A DNA stretch of 64,000 nt from Pseudoselenomonas ruminantium. Lineage in GTDB: Bacteria; Bacillota; Negativicutes; Selenomonadales; Selenomonadaceae. The notes under the pieces were generated by a model. It ran no database searches and was not told where the DNA came from. It saw only the letters and a list, made by a program, of their open reading frames with translations. The DNA lies in NCBI GenBank assembly GCA_015058655.1, contig SVBX01000001.1, forward strand, positions 159,328 to 223,327, given 5' to 3'. The position numbers and the translations under genes are program-made. This document shows positions 10,659 to 21,434 of the stretch, one piece after another; positions within the stretch are counted from its first letter, which is position 1, and every line of letters begins with the position of its first letter.

Positions 10659-13142
10659 TCAGTTGATCATGCAGGGCTTCACGCGCCAGATTTCATTGGC
10701 ATACTCATCGATGGTGCGGTCTGAGGAGAACCTGCCGGAGTTGGCGATGTTCACCGCCGAGGACTTCAGCCAGTCGAAGCGCTGCTCATAGCGACGCATA
10801 GCCTCCTCATGCGCTTCACTGTAAGCAAGGAAATCCTTCATGATGAAGAACTCGTCATTGCTGTGAAGGATGTAATCGTAGAGGGAACGGAAATCACCGT
10901 ACCTGCCATCCACCAGCTGGTTCATGACATTGCGCACTGTCTCGTTGCTGTTGAACTCATCCCAGGCAGAATAGCTGCCGTTAGCATAATAAGCCAGCAC
11001 TTCCTCAGCCCTGAGGCCGAAGAGGATGAAGTGGTCATCTCCGCCTACAGCCTCGCGGATTTCCACATTGGCTCCGTCCAGGGTACCAAGGGTAACAGCG
11101 CCGTTCATCATGAACTTCATGTTGCCGGTACCGGAAGCCTCCTTGGAAGCAGTGGAAATCTGCTCGCTGATTTCGGCAGCAGGATAGACGATTTCGCCCA
11201 AAGACACACCGAAGTTCTCGATAAAAGCCACCTTCAGCCTGTCACGGGTGACGGGATCGTTGTTGATCTTGCTGCCAACGGCGTTGATGAGCCTGATGGT
11301 CTCCTTGGCGATATAGTAGCCCGGGGCTGCCTTGCCGCCGAAGAAGTAGGTGGTGGGCACTATGTCATAGCTGGTGTCATGCTTCAGCCTGTCATACTGG
11401 TACATGATATGCAGGATGTTCATGAGCTGCCGCTTGTAGGAATGGATGCGCTTCACCTGGATGTCGAAGATGGAGTTAGGATCCACCATGAGGCCGTTGT
11501 TGTGCTTCTGGATATAGTCAGCCAGCCTCTTCTTCCGGAGGGTCTTGATATCCCCCAGCTTGTTCAGGAAGGGCTTGTCCTCCACATAGTCATTCAGGAG
11601 ATCCAGCTGCTCCGGATAACGATGCCAGCGGCGGCTGCCGATGGTCTCATCGATGAGATCCGAAAGCTCCGGATTGGCTCCCATGAGCCAGCGGCGATGG
11701 GTGATGCCGTTGGTCTTGTTGTTGAACATGCGGGGATAGAGCTCATAGAAATCGCGCAGAGTGGTGTTCTGGAGAATCATGGAGTGGATCTCTGCCACGC
11801 CGTTGACGCTGTGGGAGCCGATGATGGCAAGTCTTGCCATGTGCACCATACCACCCTCGATGATGGAGATAGCCCGGACCTTGTTGTCATCGCCGGGATA
11901 GCGCTTGCGCACGAAGTTCAGATGGCGATGGTTGATCTCCTCGATGATCATGTAGATGCGGGGCAGCAGTTCCTTGAACATATCCACCGGCCAGGTTTCC
12001 AGCGCTTCGGGCAGGATAGTGTGGTTGGTGTAAGCCACGGTGTTACGCACCATTGCCCACGCTTCATCCCATTCCATCTTCTCCTCATCCACAAAGATGC
12101 GCATGAGTTCTGCCACAATGAGAGCCGGATGGGTATCGTTGATATGCAGGGCGATCTTCTGGGGGAAGTTGCTGAGAGCCGAGCCCGTCTTCTTATAGTG
12201 GCGGACAATGCTCTGCACCCCTGCAGACACCAGGAAGTACTCCTGGATCAGGCGGCGCTGGCGCCCTTCATAGCTGCTGTCATCCGGATACAGATAGCGG
12301 GTTATATTCTCTACGAAATGCCTGTACTGCTCCTTCTGCTGCAGCTGCTCATGGGTGATGAAGCCGTAATCTGAGAAGTCGCGGTTTACTTCTGCGTTCC
12401 AGAGGCGCAGGTTGTTCACCGTATTGTTATGGTAGCCTACCACAGGAACATCATAAGGCACAGCCATGACGGTGGTGGGGTTCTCATACACAAGCTCCAA
12501 TTCCCCATTGCCTATGTCCTTCATATAGGCATTGCCGAAGAATTTCACGTCAACGGCCTTATCAGCCTTGCGGTAATCCCAGGCAAAGCCGTTCTTCAGC
12601 CAGTTGTCGGGAATCTCCGCCTGCTGGCCGTCAATGATCTTCTGCTCGAAGAGGCCGAACTGGTAGCGGAGGCTGCAGCCGTGGCCCGCCAGGCGGTGGG
12701 CCGCCATGGAATCGATGAAGCAGGCAGCCAGGCGCCCCAGGCCCCCGTTGCCCAAGCCTGCATCCGGTTCTTCTTCGTAAATCTCAGAAAGTTCCAGTTT
12801 GAAATCGTCCTGGAGCACCTCCTGCACAGCCTCCTCAATGCCCAGATTGATGAGGTTGGACTTCAGGAGACGGCCCAGCAGGAACTCGATGGAGAAGTAA
12901 TAAACCTGCTTTTCCTGGCGCTCGTCATAAGTACGATTGGTCTTGATCCAGTTGTCGGAAATGTACTGCTTGGCAACAGAGGCCACCGTCTGGTAAATCT
13001 CGTTCTTGGTCAGTTCATGGAGCTCACGGCCCCACATGATGTGCACCGTGCTTATGAAACGCATCTTGAGCTCGTTCTTCAGCTTTTCATAAGCCTTATC
13101 CTTGACCTTATTGACTTTCTTTTCCTTTGCCAACAAAAACAC
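10659..13142 (-). CDS. glgP: Glycogen phosphorylase
   Basis: FSIEFLLGRLL, GNGGLGRLAACFIDS, QVKRIHSYKRQLMN, EASGTGNMKFMMNGAVTLGTLDGANVE. Confidence 0.96.
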   Translation of the reverse strand: MFLLAKEKKVNKVKDKAYEKLKNELKMRFISTVHIMWGRELHELTKNEIYQTVASVAKQYISDNWIKTNRTYDERQEKQVYYFSIEFLLGRLLKSNLINLGIEEAVQEVLQDDFKLELSEIYEEEPDAGLGNGGLGRLAACFIDSMAAHRLAGHGCSLRYQFGLFEQKIIDGQQAEIPDNWLKNGFAWDYRKADKAVDVKFFGNAYMKDIGNGELELVYENPTTVMAVPYDVPVVGYHNNTVNNLRLWNAEVNRDFSDYGFITHEQLQQKEQYRHFVENITRYLYPDDSSYEGRQRRLIQEYFLVSAGVQSIVRHYKKTGSALSNFPQKIALHINDTHPALIVAELMRIFVDEEKMEWDEAWAMVRNTVAYTNHTILPEALETWPVDMFKELLPRIYMIIEEINHRHLNFVRKRYPGDDNKVRAISIIEGGMVHMARLAIIGSHSVNGVAEIHSMILQNTTLRDFYELYPRMFNNKTNGITHRRWLMGANPELSDLIDETIGSRRWHRYPEQLDLLNDYVEDKPFLNKLGDIKTLRKKRLADYIQKHNNGLMVDPNSIFDIQVKRIHSYKRQLMNILHIMYQYDRLKHDTSYDIVPTTYFFGGKAAPGYYIAKETIRLINAVGSKINNDPVTRDRLKVAFIENFGVSLGEIVYPAAEISEQISTASKEASGTGNMKFMMNGAVTLGTLDGANVEIREAVGGDDHFILFGLRAEEVLAYYANGSYSAWDEFNSNETVRNVMNQLVDGRYGDFRSLYDYILHSNDEFFIMKDFLAYSEAHEEAMRRYEQRFDWLKSSAVNIANSGRFSSDRTIDEYANEIWRVKPCMIN

Positions 13143-13342
13143 TCTCCTTCGGTGTAACTAAAACCAAGCCATATTCATCCTCTGGGAAAGCCTCGTGCGA
13201 AATTTCGCACAGCTTGAGTGCGTGAAAAAGCCCATCAGCCGCTTTCCGGCTTGCTGGACTTTCACTGCACAATATAAAGAGCCGTCATAAAGGGCCCCGC
13301 CAAAAGCAGGCTGGAACCTCTTTACAACGGCTTGCCTTATCT

Positions 13343-14452
13343 TTAGATAACTACATTCTTGGTGACGATGAGGGGATAATTAGGGGCTCCCTTGAGCCAC
13401 TTGTCCTTGGTGATGACCACATTCTTGTCGCAAATGACATTCTCGATAAGGGAACCTTCCTGAATGTCGCATTTCTGCATGATGATGGAATTCTTGACCT
13501 TCACGCCCTTGGCAATCTTGACGCCGCGGAAGATGATGGAGTTCTCCACCTCGCCGCGAATCTCACAGCCATTGGCAATGAGGGAATTCTTCACATCAGC
13601 GCTCTCCTTGTACTGGACAGGCACTTCATCTTTCACCTTGGTGTAGATGGAATTGCGGCCCATAAAGAGCTCTTCCCAGTTCTCCGGCTCCAGGAGGTCC
13701 ATATTGGCCTTGTAGAAAGCCGTGGTGGAATCCACATGAGCTACATAGCCATCATGCTCGCAGGCATAGATGTTGTACTCGGAAGCCCTGCGGATAAGGC
13801 CATCCATCATGAGGTCCTGGCCGCCATGTTCGAAGGTATAGCGCACCATCTCGGCGAAAATGCGCTTCTCCATGAGGTAAACGCTCATGGCCACCTTGGA
13901 GCCGTCATAGACAGCCTGCTTCTCAGAGATATCCTCCACCAGGCCGTTCTCCGCCGTCTCAATGACCACATTGCGGCCCGGGGTCTCATGGGTGGAAGTA
14001 TAGTAAACCATGGTGATGTCAGCATCCGTATTCTGATGGAAACGGAGGAGCTGGCTGAAGTCAACATTGTAAACAAAGCTGCCGCTGGTCAGAAGCACAT
14101 ACTTCTGGGAGCTGTGTTCAAAGAAATCCAGATTGTGGTAAAAGTTCTTGAGATCGCCTTTGCGTGTTGCTATTGCTTCATCATGTGGGGCAGGGAGATA
14201 AAATAGTCCATCATGGCGACGGGCCAGATCCCAATCCTTGCCGGACCTCAGATGGTCAAGCACGGAGCGGGGCTTATCCGGCAACATGACACCGACATTC
14301 TGGATGCCGGAGTTCACCATGCTGGAAAGCGTGAAATCAATCAAGCGGTAACGACCTGCAAAAGGCAATGACTCAACAGCACGACGGTCTGTAAGTTCGC
14401 GAATCAGCTTGTTCTCTTCCTGAAGATTGATAATCCCCATTACTGTTTTCAA
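13343..14452 (-). CDS. glgD: Glucose-1-phosphate adenylyltransferase regulatory-type subunit GlgD
   Basis: Nucleotidyltransferase family paired with glgC; MGIINLQEENKLIRELTDRRAVESLPFAGRYRLIDFTLSSMVNSGI. Confidence 0.92.
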   Translation of the reverse strand: MKTVMGIINLQEENKLIRELTDRRAVESLPFAGRYRLIDFTLSSMVNSGIQNVGVMLPDKPRSVLDHLRSGKDWDLARRHDGLFYLPAPHDEAIATRKGDLKNFYHNLDFFEHSSQKYVLLTSGSFVYNVDFSQLLRFHQNTDADITMVYYTSTHETPGRNVVIETAENGLVEDISEKQAVYDGSKVAMSVYLMEKRIFAEMVRYTFEHGGQDLMMDGLIRRASEYNIYACEHDGYVAHVDSTTAFYKANMDLLEPENWEELFMGRNSIYTKVKDEVPVQYKESADVKNSLIANGCEIRGEVENSIIFRGVKIAKGVKVKNSIIMQKCDIQEGSLIENVICDKNVVITKDKWLKGAPNYPLIVTKNVVI

Positions 14453-14495
14453 TTTTTATTCACTCCGATCTCATGGTCTTCCTGTGTGAGAAGGC

Positions 14496-15650
14496 TCAGC
14501 CTGCCTGCTTGCCGCTGGCAGCTGCCTCAACCGTCTCGCCCTCAGCCACAACCGTGATGGCACCCAGCTCGCCCGTGACCTTTGCACCTTCGGCAATCTC
14601 ACAGTTCTGAGCCACAATGGCGTAATCCACCACAGCACCGTCCTTGATGACGGTGGAGGGCATGATGACAGAATTGGTGACCTTGGCTCCCTTGCCAATG
14701 CGGACTCCGGGGAAGATGATGGAGTTCTCCACCTCGCCCAGAACCATGGAGCCTTCGCTTACCATAGCCTTCTTGATCTTGGCATCCTTGCCGATATAAT
14801 GAGGCGGGAAGGGCTGGTTGGAAGAATAAATCTTCCAGTCGCCATTGAGCTCAAACGGCGGCTTGTCCTGCAGGAGATCCATGTTAGCCTGCCAGAGGCT
14901 CTCAATGGTTCCCACATCCTTCCAGTAGCCATCAAAAGCGTAAGAATAGAGACGCCCCTTGTCGGCGAGCATCTTCGGAATGATGTTCTTGCCGAAGTCA
15001 TGAGAGGAAGTCTCATCCTTGGCATCTTCTTCAAGGTACTTCTTGAGGTAGCTCTTGTTGAAGATGTAGATGCCCATTGAAGCAAGGTTGCTCTTGGGCT
15101 TAGCCGGCTTCTCCTCGAATTCAAGGATGCGGCCGGACTTGTCCGTGTTCATAATGCCGAAGCGGGGAGCCTCATCCCAAGGAACTTCGAAGACACCGAT
15201 GGTGGCTTCTGCCTTGTTCATCTTATGGGATTCCAGCATCCAGGAATAATCCATGGTGTAAATGTGGTCACCGGACAGAATGAGCACATACTCAGGATCT
15301 GCCAGGTCAATGAAGTTCAGGTTCTGGTAGATGGCATCTGCCGTACCCTGATACCAGTCTGCTCCCTTTTCGCGGGCATAGGGAGGCAGGATGAAGATGC
15401 CGCCGTCACTTTTATCCAGGTCCCAGGCACTGCCGGAAGCCAGGTAGTTGTGCAGCTCCAGCGGACGGTACTGAGTCAGCACGCCCACCTTATCGATTCC
15501 CGAGTTAGCACAGTTGCTCAGCGGAAAATCGATAATACGATATTTGCCGCCAAAAGGCACGGCCGGCTTGGCGATTTTCTTCGTCAAAGCCCCCAGGCGG
15601 CTGCCCTGGCCGCCTGCAAGAATCATTGCTAAGCATTCTGTCTTTCTCAT
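14496..15650 (-). CDS. glgC: Glucose-1-phosphate adenylyltransferase
   Basis: [45 protein letters not shown]. Confidence 0.96.
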   Translation of the reverse strand: MRKTECLAMILAGGQGSRLGALTKKIAKPAVPFGGKYRIIDFPLSNCANSGIDKVGVLTQYRPLELHNYLASGSAWDLDKSDGGIFILPPYAREKGADWYQGTADAIYQNLNFIDLADPEYVLILSGDHIYTMDYSWMLESHKMNKAEATIGVFEVPWDEAPRFGIMNTDKSGRILEFEEKPAKPKSNLASMGIYIFNKSYLKKYLEEDAKDETSSHDFGKNIIPKMLADKGRLYSYAFDGYWKDVGTIESLWQANMDLLQDKPPFELNGDWKIYSSNQPFPPHYIGKDAKIKKAMVSEGSMVLGEVENSIIFPGVRIGKGAKVTNSVIMPSTVIKDGAVVDYAIVAQNCEIAEGAKVTGELGAITVVAEGETVEAAASGKQAG

Positions 15651-15926
15651 AAAAAATCCCCCTTGGATATTTGTGACGACTGGCTCCCCATATTATGACC
15701 AATTCGCCTTGTTACCTCTATAATAACAGAAAACCCTCTGTTAGTATACATTATTTACACAACCAAAGTATTGTATACAGCATTTTATTCAAAAATGTAA
15801 CCCAAATTCTGTATCAGCCGATAATCCAAGGTTTTCCTTAACCCTCAACTACGAGATAACAGCTTCACTGCATACTTACTTATTCTAGCCTTAGCAGGAA
15901 TCTCCTGCCAAAAAAGAAAAAATTTC

Positions 15927-15976
15927 GCTTTTTTTCCAAATCAATTTCTTATCAAGCCACTGATTGGAAAAAAAGC
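15927..15976 (-). terminator. Terminator-like inverted repeat downstream of the small membrane protein gene
   Basis: GCTTTTTTTCCAA(A)TCA / TGATTGGAAAAAAAGC, 16 bp with one bulge. Confidence 0.55.
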
Positions 15977-15997
15977 TATTTTTTGACAATTATGTCA

Positions 15998-16333
15998 TCA
16001 AAGAAGCACCCAGATAAGGATTCCCCAGCCCAGCGCCAGGCTGAACCCCTTCAAAAAATTGGAGAGGAATCTCCCCCGCGCCCCGCCCAGGCTTCTGGCC
16101 AGCGGGTGAAGCAAATAGAGCAGCACCGAGAAACTGAAGAGGAACAGCTGCAGATCCCCAGCCCATAGCGCATAGCACACAACCATGCCAGCCAGGAATG
16201 TGCCGGCACCCTTGCCGACAGAGAATATCACCTTGGGATGTTCCTCCCTGTCTTCATCATGCCAGAGGGCACGGGAGACAGGCTGGTCAAACTCATCCTT
16301 CTCATCTTCATGGGCAAACCATCTGTAGCGCAT
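15998..16333 (-). CDS. Small hypothetical membrane protein
   Basis: 111-aa ORF with hydrophobic helices, terminator-like structure downstream. Confidence 0.5.
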   Translation of the reverse strand: MRYRWFAHEDEKDEFDQPVSRALWHDEDREEHPKVIFSVGKGAGTFLAGMVVCYALWAGDLQLFLFSFSVLLYLLHPLARSLGGARGRFLSNFLKGFSLALGWGILIWVLL

Positions 16334-16632
16334 CAGGAAGCACCCCCAAAGAAAACTTTCCTGGCTCCTGCAATGAGTTCCGGCAGCCTGGCGTACAGAT
16401 TATTCCACGCTCCCACAGCCCCCGGCAGCCAGCTGCTGTCCAGGGTGAAAAATGTAATTTTTCCAGGAATTCTCTACGTTCCATACCAACCGCCTATCAA
16501 TGAATACATATATTATAGGCAATAGCACACAAAAAATCTAGTGAAGAAAGTCATATTCTTGACGTTTTTTCAGAGGAATTTTCTGTGTGCATACAAACTT
16601 TTTCTAATTTAGCTTCTCGTCCTTCCGCCCTT

Positions 16633-18348
16633 TCAGATAGCGGAAAGCTGCCACCCTCCCTGACCGTCCAGCAGGAGTTTTTCCTCATGCTGCCTGAGCA
16701 AAGTGGAGCGGTGGCCTACGCTCATTATGCCCAAATCGGGCAGCTCATCCTTCAAAAGGCCATACATTTCCTGCTCCCGGTCTTCGTCAAGGGCAGATGT
16801 GGCCTCGTCAAGGAAGACCCAGAGGGGCTTTGCCAGAAGCACCCTGGCAAAAGCCAGCCGCTGCTGCTCGCCCAGGGAGAGGATGCGGCTCCAGTCATCA
16901 GTTTCCCCCAGCTTGTCTGTCAAGGAGGCAAGGCCCACCTTCTCCAGCACCCCCTGCAAGGTCTCCCTGTCTGCGGTCACTTCTCCCGGATAGGAAAGGG
17001 CCTGCTCCAGGCTGCCCAAAGGCAGATAGGGACGCTGGGGCAGGAAGAGCACCTGCTCGGCAGGCAGGGCAAGCCCGCCCTTGCCGTAAGGCCAGATACC
17101 AGCCAAAGTGCGCAGGAGAGTGCTCTTGCCGCAGCCAGAACTGCCCATGACCAGCACCCTGCTGCCAGCAGCAAAGTCTGCTTCCAGCCCCTGCACCAGT
17201 TCCCTGCCATCCGGCAGGGCTACCGTCAGTTCCCTGATGGCCAGGGTCTCCCCGTCGCTTTCCTTGCGACTGACTCCGTTTGCCACCTCGGACACCTCCT
17301 CCATATGGCGGCTGAAGGTACCCAGACGGCGAATGACCGCCGCCAATTGGGCGATGCTGTCGTAAGAAGTGACAAAATAGGAAAGGGCATCCTGCACTCT
17401 GCCGAAGGCAGAAAGGGTCTGCATGAAGCCGCCCAAAGCGATGGTGCCTGCAAAATACTGGGGCGCCGCCATCACGATAGGCACGATGACAGCCAGCTGG
17501 GCATAGCCGTTGATATAGAAGTTCAGCAGCTTCGTCTGACGCATGAGCTGCCAGAAATTGCCGATGACCCTGCCGAACCTCTCCCTGAAGCCCGCCCCCT
17601 CCGGAGCCTCCCCGCGATAGAAGGCAATGCTCTCGCTGTTCTCCCGCACCCGCATCATATTGAAGCGGAAATCAGCCTCATATCTCTGCTGGTCAAAGTC
17701 CAGACCGATGAGCTTTCGGCCCACCAGATGGGCAGCGCCAGTGCCCAGGACAGAATAAATGAGAGAAAACCAGAACATATAGCCATAGATGACGAACTCA
17801 TGGCCCCCGATGGGCACCGTGAAGGCACCGGAGAGGTTCCATAGCACCACGGAAAAAGCCCCCAGGGTGGTGAGTTCCTTCAGGAGCCCCACAAAGAGCT
17901 GCAAAGAGAGGCTCACAAACTGGTTGATGTCCTCGCTGATACGCTGGTCGGGGTTATCCGTGTCACTGCCCAGCACCTGCAGGCGGTAGTAGGACTGGTC
18001 TGCCAGCCAGGCGGTGAGATACCTGTCCGTCATCCAGCTGCGCCACTTGATCTGCAGCATCTGCCTGATGTAAATAGCGTACACCGCAATGATGATGTAG
18101 AGCATAGCCAGGCCGGTAAACTGCCCCACCAGCGGCAGGAAACTATCCTCATCATAGCCCTGCAGGGCATTGTAGAAGGTGTTGTACCAGTCGTTGAGCA
18201 GCACCAGCAGATACACGGCGGCCAGGTTCAGGGCAATGACCACCCCCAGAAGCCCTATAGCCTTCCACTTCTCCTCCGACTTCCAGTACCCCCGGCACAA
18301 ATGCCAGAAGGTCTTGAAATAGCTGATTTTTTCCCTAGCCACGAACAT
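16633..18348 (-). CDS. ABC transporter, fused permease/ATP-binding (SbmA/BacA-YddA type)
   Basis: LLNDWYNTFYNALQ, DNPDQRISEDINQF, Walker A MGSSGCGKSTLLRTLAGIWPYGKG, LSLGEQQRLAFARVLLAKPLWVFLDEATSALDE. Confidence 0.88.
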   Translation of the reverse strand: MFVAREKISYFKTFWHLCRGYWKSEEKWKAIGLLGVVIALNLAAVYLLVLLNDWYNTFYNALQGYDEDSFLPLVGQFTGLAMLYIIIAVYAIYIRQMLQIKWRSWMTDRYLTAWLADQSYYRLQVLGSDTDNPDQRISEDINQFVSLSLQLFVGLLKELTTLGAFSVVLWNLSGAFTVPIGGHEFVIYGYMFWFSLIYSVLGTGAAHLVGRKLIGLDFDQQRYEADFRFNMMRVRENSESIAFYRGEAPEGAGFRERFGRVIGNFWQLMRQTKLLNFYINGYAQLAVIVPIVMAAPQYFAGTIALGGFMQTLSAFGRVQDALSYFVTSYDSIAQLAAVIRRLGTFSRHMEEVSEVANGVSRKESDGETLAIRELTVALPDGRELVQGLEADFAAGSRVLVMGSSGCGKSTLLRTLAGIWPYGKGGLALPAEQVLFLPQRPYLPLGSLEQALSYPGEVTADRETLQGVLEKVGLASLTDKLGETDDWSRILSLGEQQRLAFARVLLAKPLWVFLDEATSALDEDREQEMYGLLKDELPDLGIMSVGHRSTLLRQHEEKLLLDGQGGWQLSAI

Positions 18349-18419
18349 CCACTCCTTACCCTTTTCCCGCCTTTATGATAGAATATCTATTGTAACATCT
18401 ATCCTCCAAGGAGGTTTTT

Positions 18420-19124
18420 ATGATTATCTACTCTTTAGGGGCCATTGCCCTTGTACTTCTTTTCATCTTATACAAGAAAACCCGCAGCCGCAAGGCCTTC
18501 TACGGCTTCACCCTTACCATCGGACTGGCAGGAGCCATTGCCTACTTCGCCTGGCCTGCCGCCCAATCTCCCCAGGAGGGCATCACTGACGAGCAGCGCT
18601 ATGCCGTCATGCAGGAGCAGCAAGTCTTTGCCGCCTGGTATGAAGGCTACCAGAAGGACCTCAACGAGCTGGACCGGAACTGGCAGTGGTACCACCACAT
18701 CCTGGAAAGCTTCAAAGAAGACAACATCAGCCTGCAAACCACCTACGCCCTCCTGAAGCAGCTGGAGCTGGACAGCAACCAGCTGAAAGAGCGCATGGCT
18801 GCCCGCAAGGTGCCCCTGGAGCTTTCCGACTACACCTACGACCAGACAGCCCAGCTCCTGTCCAAGACAAATGACTACATAGGAGCTCAATGCCGTGCCA
18901 TCTCACTCACCCGGGCCGCAGCTGACCCTGCCCTGATGCCCGCTGCCGAGCAGCCTCAGCAGAGCCAGCTCCTGCAGACGGTGATGATACGTGAATCCCC
19001 GGTGAAGCTCTTCATCGCCGATGAAATCGAAGCCATCAGGCACCAGCTGGAACTGCCCAAGGAAAAGACTCCCCTGCCAGAAGAAATTTCTCAAAACACA
19101 AGCAACGTCAAGCCTTCCCCTTGA
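18420..19124 (+). CDS. Hypothetical membrane-anchored protein
   Basis: 234-aa ORF with N-terminal TM helices; divergent from the ABC transporter; GGAGG RBS upstream. Confidence 0.7.
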   Translation: MIIYSLGAIALVLLFILYKKTRSRKAFYGFTLTIGLAGAIAYFAWPAAQSPQEGITDEQRYAVMQEQQVFAAWYEGYQKDLNELDRNWQWYHHILESFKEDNISLQTTYALLKQLELDSNQLKERMAARKVPLELSDYTYDQTAQLLSKTNDYIGAQCRAISLTRAAADPALMPAAEQPQQSQLLQTVMIRESPVKLFIADEIEAIRHQLELPKEKTPLPEEISQNTSNVKPSP

Positions 19125-19133
19125 GGGGAAGGC
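19111..19133. repeat. REP-like palindrome AAGCCTTCCCCTTGAGGGGAAGGC spanning the CDS end
   Basis: Same core as MITE arms at 60.93-61.07 kb. Confidence 0.6.
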
Positions 19134-19179
19134 AAAAAACTGCCGGTCCGTGCCCCAACGAGCACAGGCCGGCAGTTTT
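19134..19179. terminator. Bidirectional terminator
   Basis: AAAACTGCCGG...CCGGCAGTTTT stem with flanking A/T runs between convergent genes. Confidence 0.75.
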
Positions 19180-19190
19180 CTTCATCTCAT

Positions 19191-20636
19191 TTATCTTGCC
19201 ATGGCCGCACGCCGTGCCCTCAAACGGGCTCTCAGGCGATACCAGGCCATAGGCAGCAGCAGCATGGGCACACCGGCGTAAAGGGCTTCACGCAAATCGG
19301 GGGTGAAGGCCATCACCGCCAGGCAGAAAACCTGGGCCCAGATGCCGAAATAGGTCACATAGGGGAACAGGGGCATTTTATACGCCAGCTTCTCCACCTC
19401 TCCTGCTGCCTCCAGCGCCCTGCGGCGCCTGAGCTGGCTCCAGCAGATGGAAATCCAGGCAATGGCTCCCGTGAAGCCCGACACAGCCAAGAGGTACGTG
19501 TAGAGGGCAGAATCTGGATTGAACGCGTACAGCAGGATCACCAGCCAGCAGGTGCAGATGGAAAGCACGATGGCATGGGAAGGCATGCCCTTCCTGCTGA
19601 TATGGGACAGGGACTTGGGTGCCATATCCATCTTGCCCAGGGCATACAGGGCGCGGGCGGCCCCGTACAGGCCGGAGTTGGAGCAGGAAATGGCAGCCGT
19701 GAGGATTACCATGGCAAAGAGAGCCGCAAAGCCGTTCAGCCCGTACTCAGCCATAGCCGCTGCAAAGACGCTTTCCTCCAGGGTTGCCTTATCCCAGGGC
19801 AAAATGCTGATCAGCAGGGTAATGGGAATGATATAGAGGGCAATGATGCGCCAGGTCACATTCCGCACCGCAATGGGAATGCTCTTTTCCGGGCGCTCGC
19901 ACTCCCCGGCTGCCAGGCCGATGATTTCCGTACCCTGGAAGTTCACCAGGATAATCACCATGGTCATGACGATAGCCCAGTAGCCATTAGGGGCAAAACC
20001 GCCGCTGCCCAAAAGCACCAATGAGCCGATATAACCCTGGTCGCCAATCAGCCCCAGGCAGATAAGGCCTGCCACGATGCTGAACGCCACCAATGCCACT
20101 ATCTTGATGAGGGAAAGCCAGAATTCGCTTTCACCGAACTTGTCCACATGAAAGAGGTTCACGGCAGTGACAATCAAACCAAAGAGTACCGCCCACCAGA
20201 GCTGACTGATCTGGGGCAGGAAATTTTCCATGATGATGCCCGCCGCAATCATCTCCGAAGGGACGTAGGAAACCCAGGTAAGCCAGTAAGCCCAGCCCAC
20301 CCCACAGGCCCAGGTTGGGGAAATATTGTCCCGGGCGTAGTTTACGAAGGAACCGGAAATGGGTTTTTCCACTGCCAGCTCCGCCAGGCACAGCATGACG
20401 CACAGCACGATGAGCCCTCCCAAAAGATAGGCAAGTATCGCTGCCGGGCCAGCCTGCTCCAGCACATACCCCGTGCCGAGGAAGTAGCCGCTGCCTATGA
20501 CTCCCCCCAGGGAAATCAGCTGCAGATGGCGGTTCTTCAGCCCTCTGTTCATTTTCGACTCGTTCATGGCCTCATTAACACAACCTTTCCAGCCCCGCTG
20601 CTGTAATGCGTCTTGCATGCCAGAAAATCCGGTCAT
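19191..20636 (-). CDS. Amino acid permease (APC family)
   Basis: LKNRHLQLISLGGVIGSGYFLGTGYVLEQAGPAAILAYLLGG. Confidence 0.9.
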   Translation of the reverse strand: MTGFSGMQDALQQRGWKGCVNEAMNESKMNRGLKNRHLQLISLGGVIGSGYFLGTGYVLEQAGPAAILAYLLGGLIVLCVMLCLAELAVEKPISGSFVNYARDNISPTWACGVGWAYWLTWVSYVPSEMIAAGIIMENFLPQISQLWWAVLFGLIVTAVNLFHVDKFGESEFWLSLIKIVALVAFSIVAGLICLGLIGDQGYIGSLVLLGSGGFAPNGYWAIVMTMVIILVNFQGTEIIGLAAGECERPEKSIPIAVRNVTWRIIALYIIPITLLISILPWDKATLEESVFAAAMAEYGLNGFAALFAMVILTAAISCSNSGLYGAARALYALGKMDMAPKSLSHISRKGMPSHAIVLSICTCWLVILLYAFNPDSALYTYLLAVSGFTGAIAWISICWSQLRRRRALEAAGEVEKLAYKMPLFPYVTYFGIWAQVFCLAVMAFTPDLREALYAGVPMLLLPMAWYRLRARLRARRAAMAR

Positions 20637-20792
20637 CCGCGGGACTTAAACGCAGAGAAAAATTCTCCCCTCAAGAATACTACAAAAGGAAACCAAATAC
20701 TATAGTTTTGAAAAATTTTATACCCACTTCCTAGCCAAAAACTTTTTCATGTATTATGATACCAATATAGTTCATAAGCATCGGAGGCAATC

Positions 20793-21434
20793 ATGGAAAC
20801 TTACCGCACCATAGAAGAGAAAGACGAGGGCCTTGAGACTCTCTATGAGATACAAAAGTCAAAGTTCATCACCCACCTGCGCCATGCAGACAGCGAAGAA
20901 GAGGCCCGTGACTTCATCCAGGCCATGAAGAAGCGCTACTACGATGCCCGGCACAACTGCTCCGCCTATATCTTGGGCCAGCGCGGGGACAAGCAGAAGT
21001 CCAATGACGATGGGGAGCCTGGGGGCACTGCGGGTGCTCCCATCCTGGAAGCCATCAAGCAGAAGGGCCTCACTGATCTAGTGGTAGTGGTCACCCGCTA
21101 CTTCGGCGGCATCAAGCTGGGGGCAGGTGGGCTTATCCGCGCCTACAGCCACGCTGCTTTCCTGGGGCTGGAGGCCGCTACCAAATTGGAAATCACGCCT
21201 TTCCAGGAAATCAACATGACTTTAAGCTACGACCTGCTGGCCACATTTGAAAATTACCTGCGGAAGGAAGCCATCCGCACAGGCGAGACGGAATACGCCG
21301 AGAATGTGACCATTCCCCTGCTGCTCCCTCCTGATGAAGTCGGGCAGCGACTGACCGAGCTTACCGACCTGACTTCCGCCAGATTCACATACGAAAAAGG
21401 CAGGCTTGTGAGCCTGCCCATCAAGGTCGAATAA
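20793..21434 (+). CDS. YigZ/IMPACT family protein
   Basis: YEIQKSKFITHLRHADSEEEA...DDGEPGGTAGAPILEAIKQKGLTDLVVVVTRYFGGIKLGAGGLIRAY. Confidence 0.92.
   Translation: METYRTIEEKDEGLETLYEIQKSKFITHLRHADSEEEARDFIQAMKKRYYDARHNCSAYILGQRGDKQKSNDDGEPGGTAGAPILEAIKQKGLTDLVVVVTRYFGGIKLGAGGLIRAYSHAAFLGLEAATKLEITPFQEINMTLSYDLLATFENYLRKEAIRTGETEYAENVTIPLLLPPDEVGQRLTELTDLTSARFTYEKGRLVSLPIKVE

Noticed and set aside
10809-12374. 521-aa plus-strand ORF (and 12429-13157)
   Set aside because: Antisense shadow of glgP.
16585-17844. 419-aa plus-strand ORF
   Set aside because: Antisense shadow of the SbmA/YddA-like ABC transporter.
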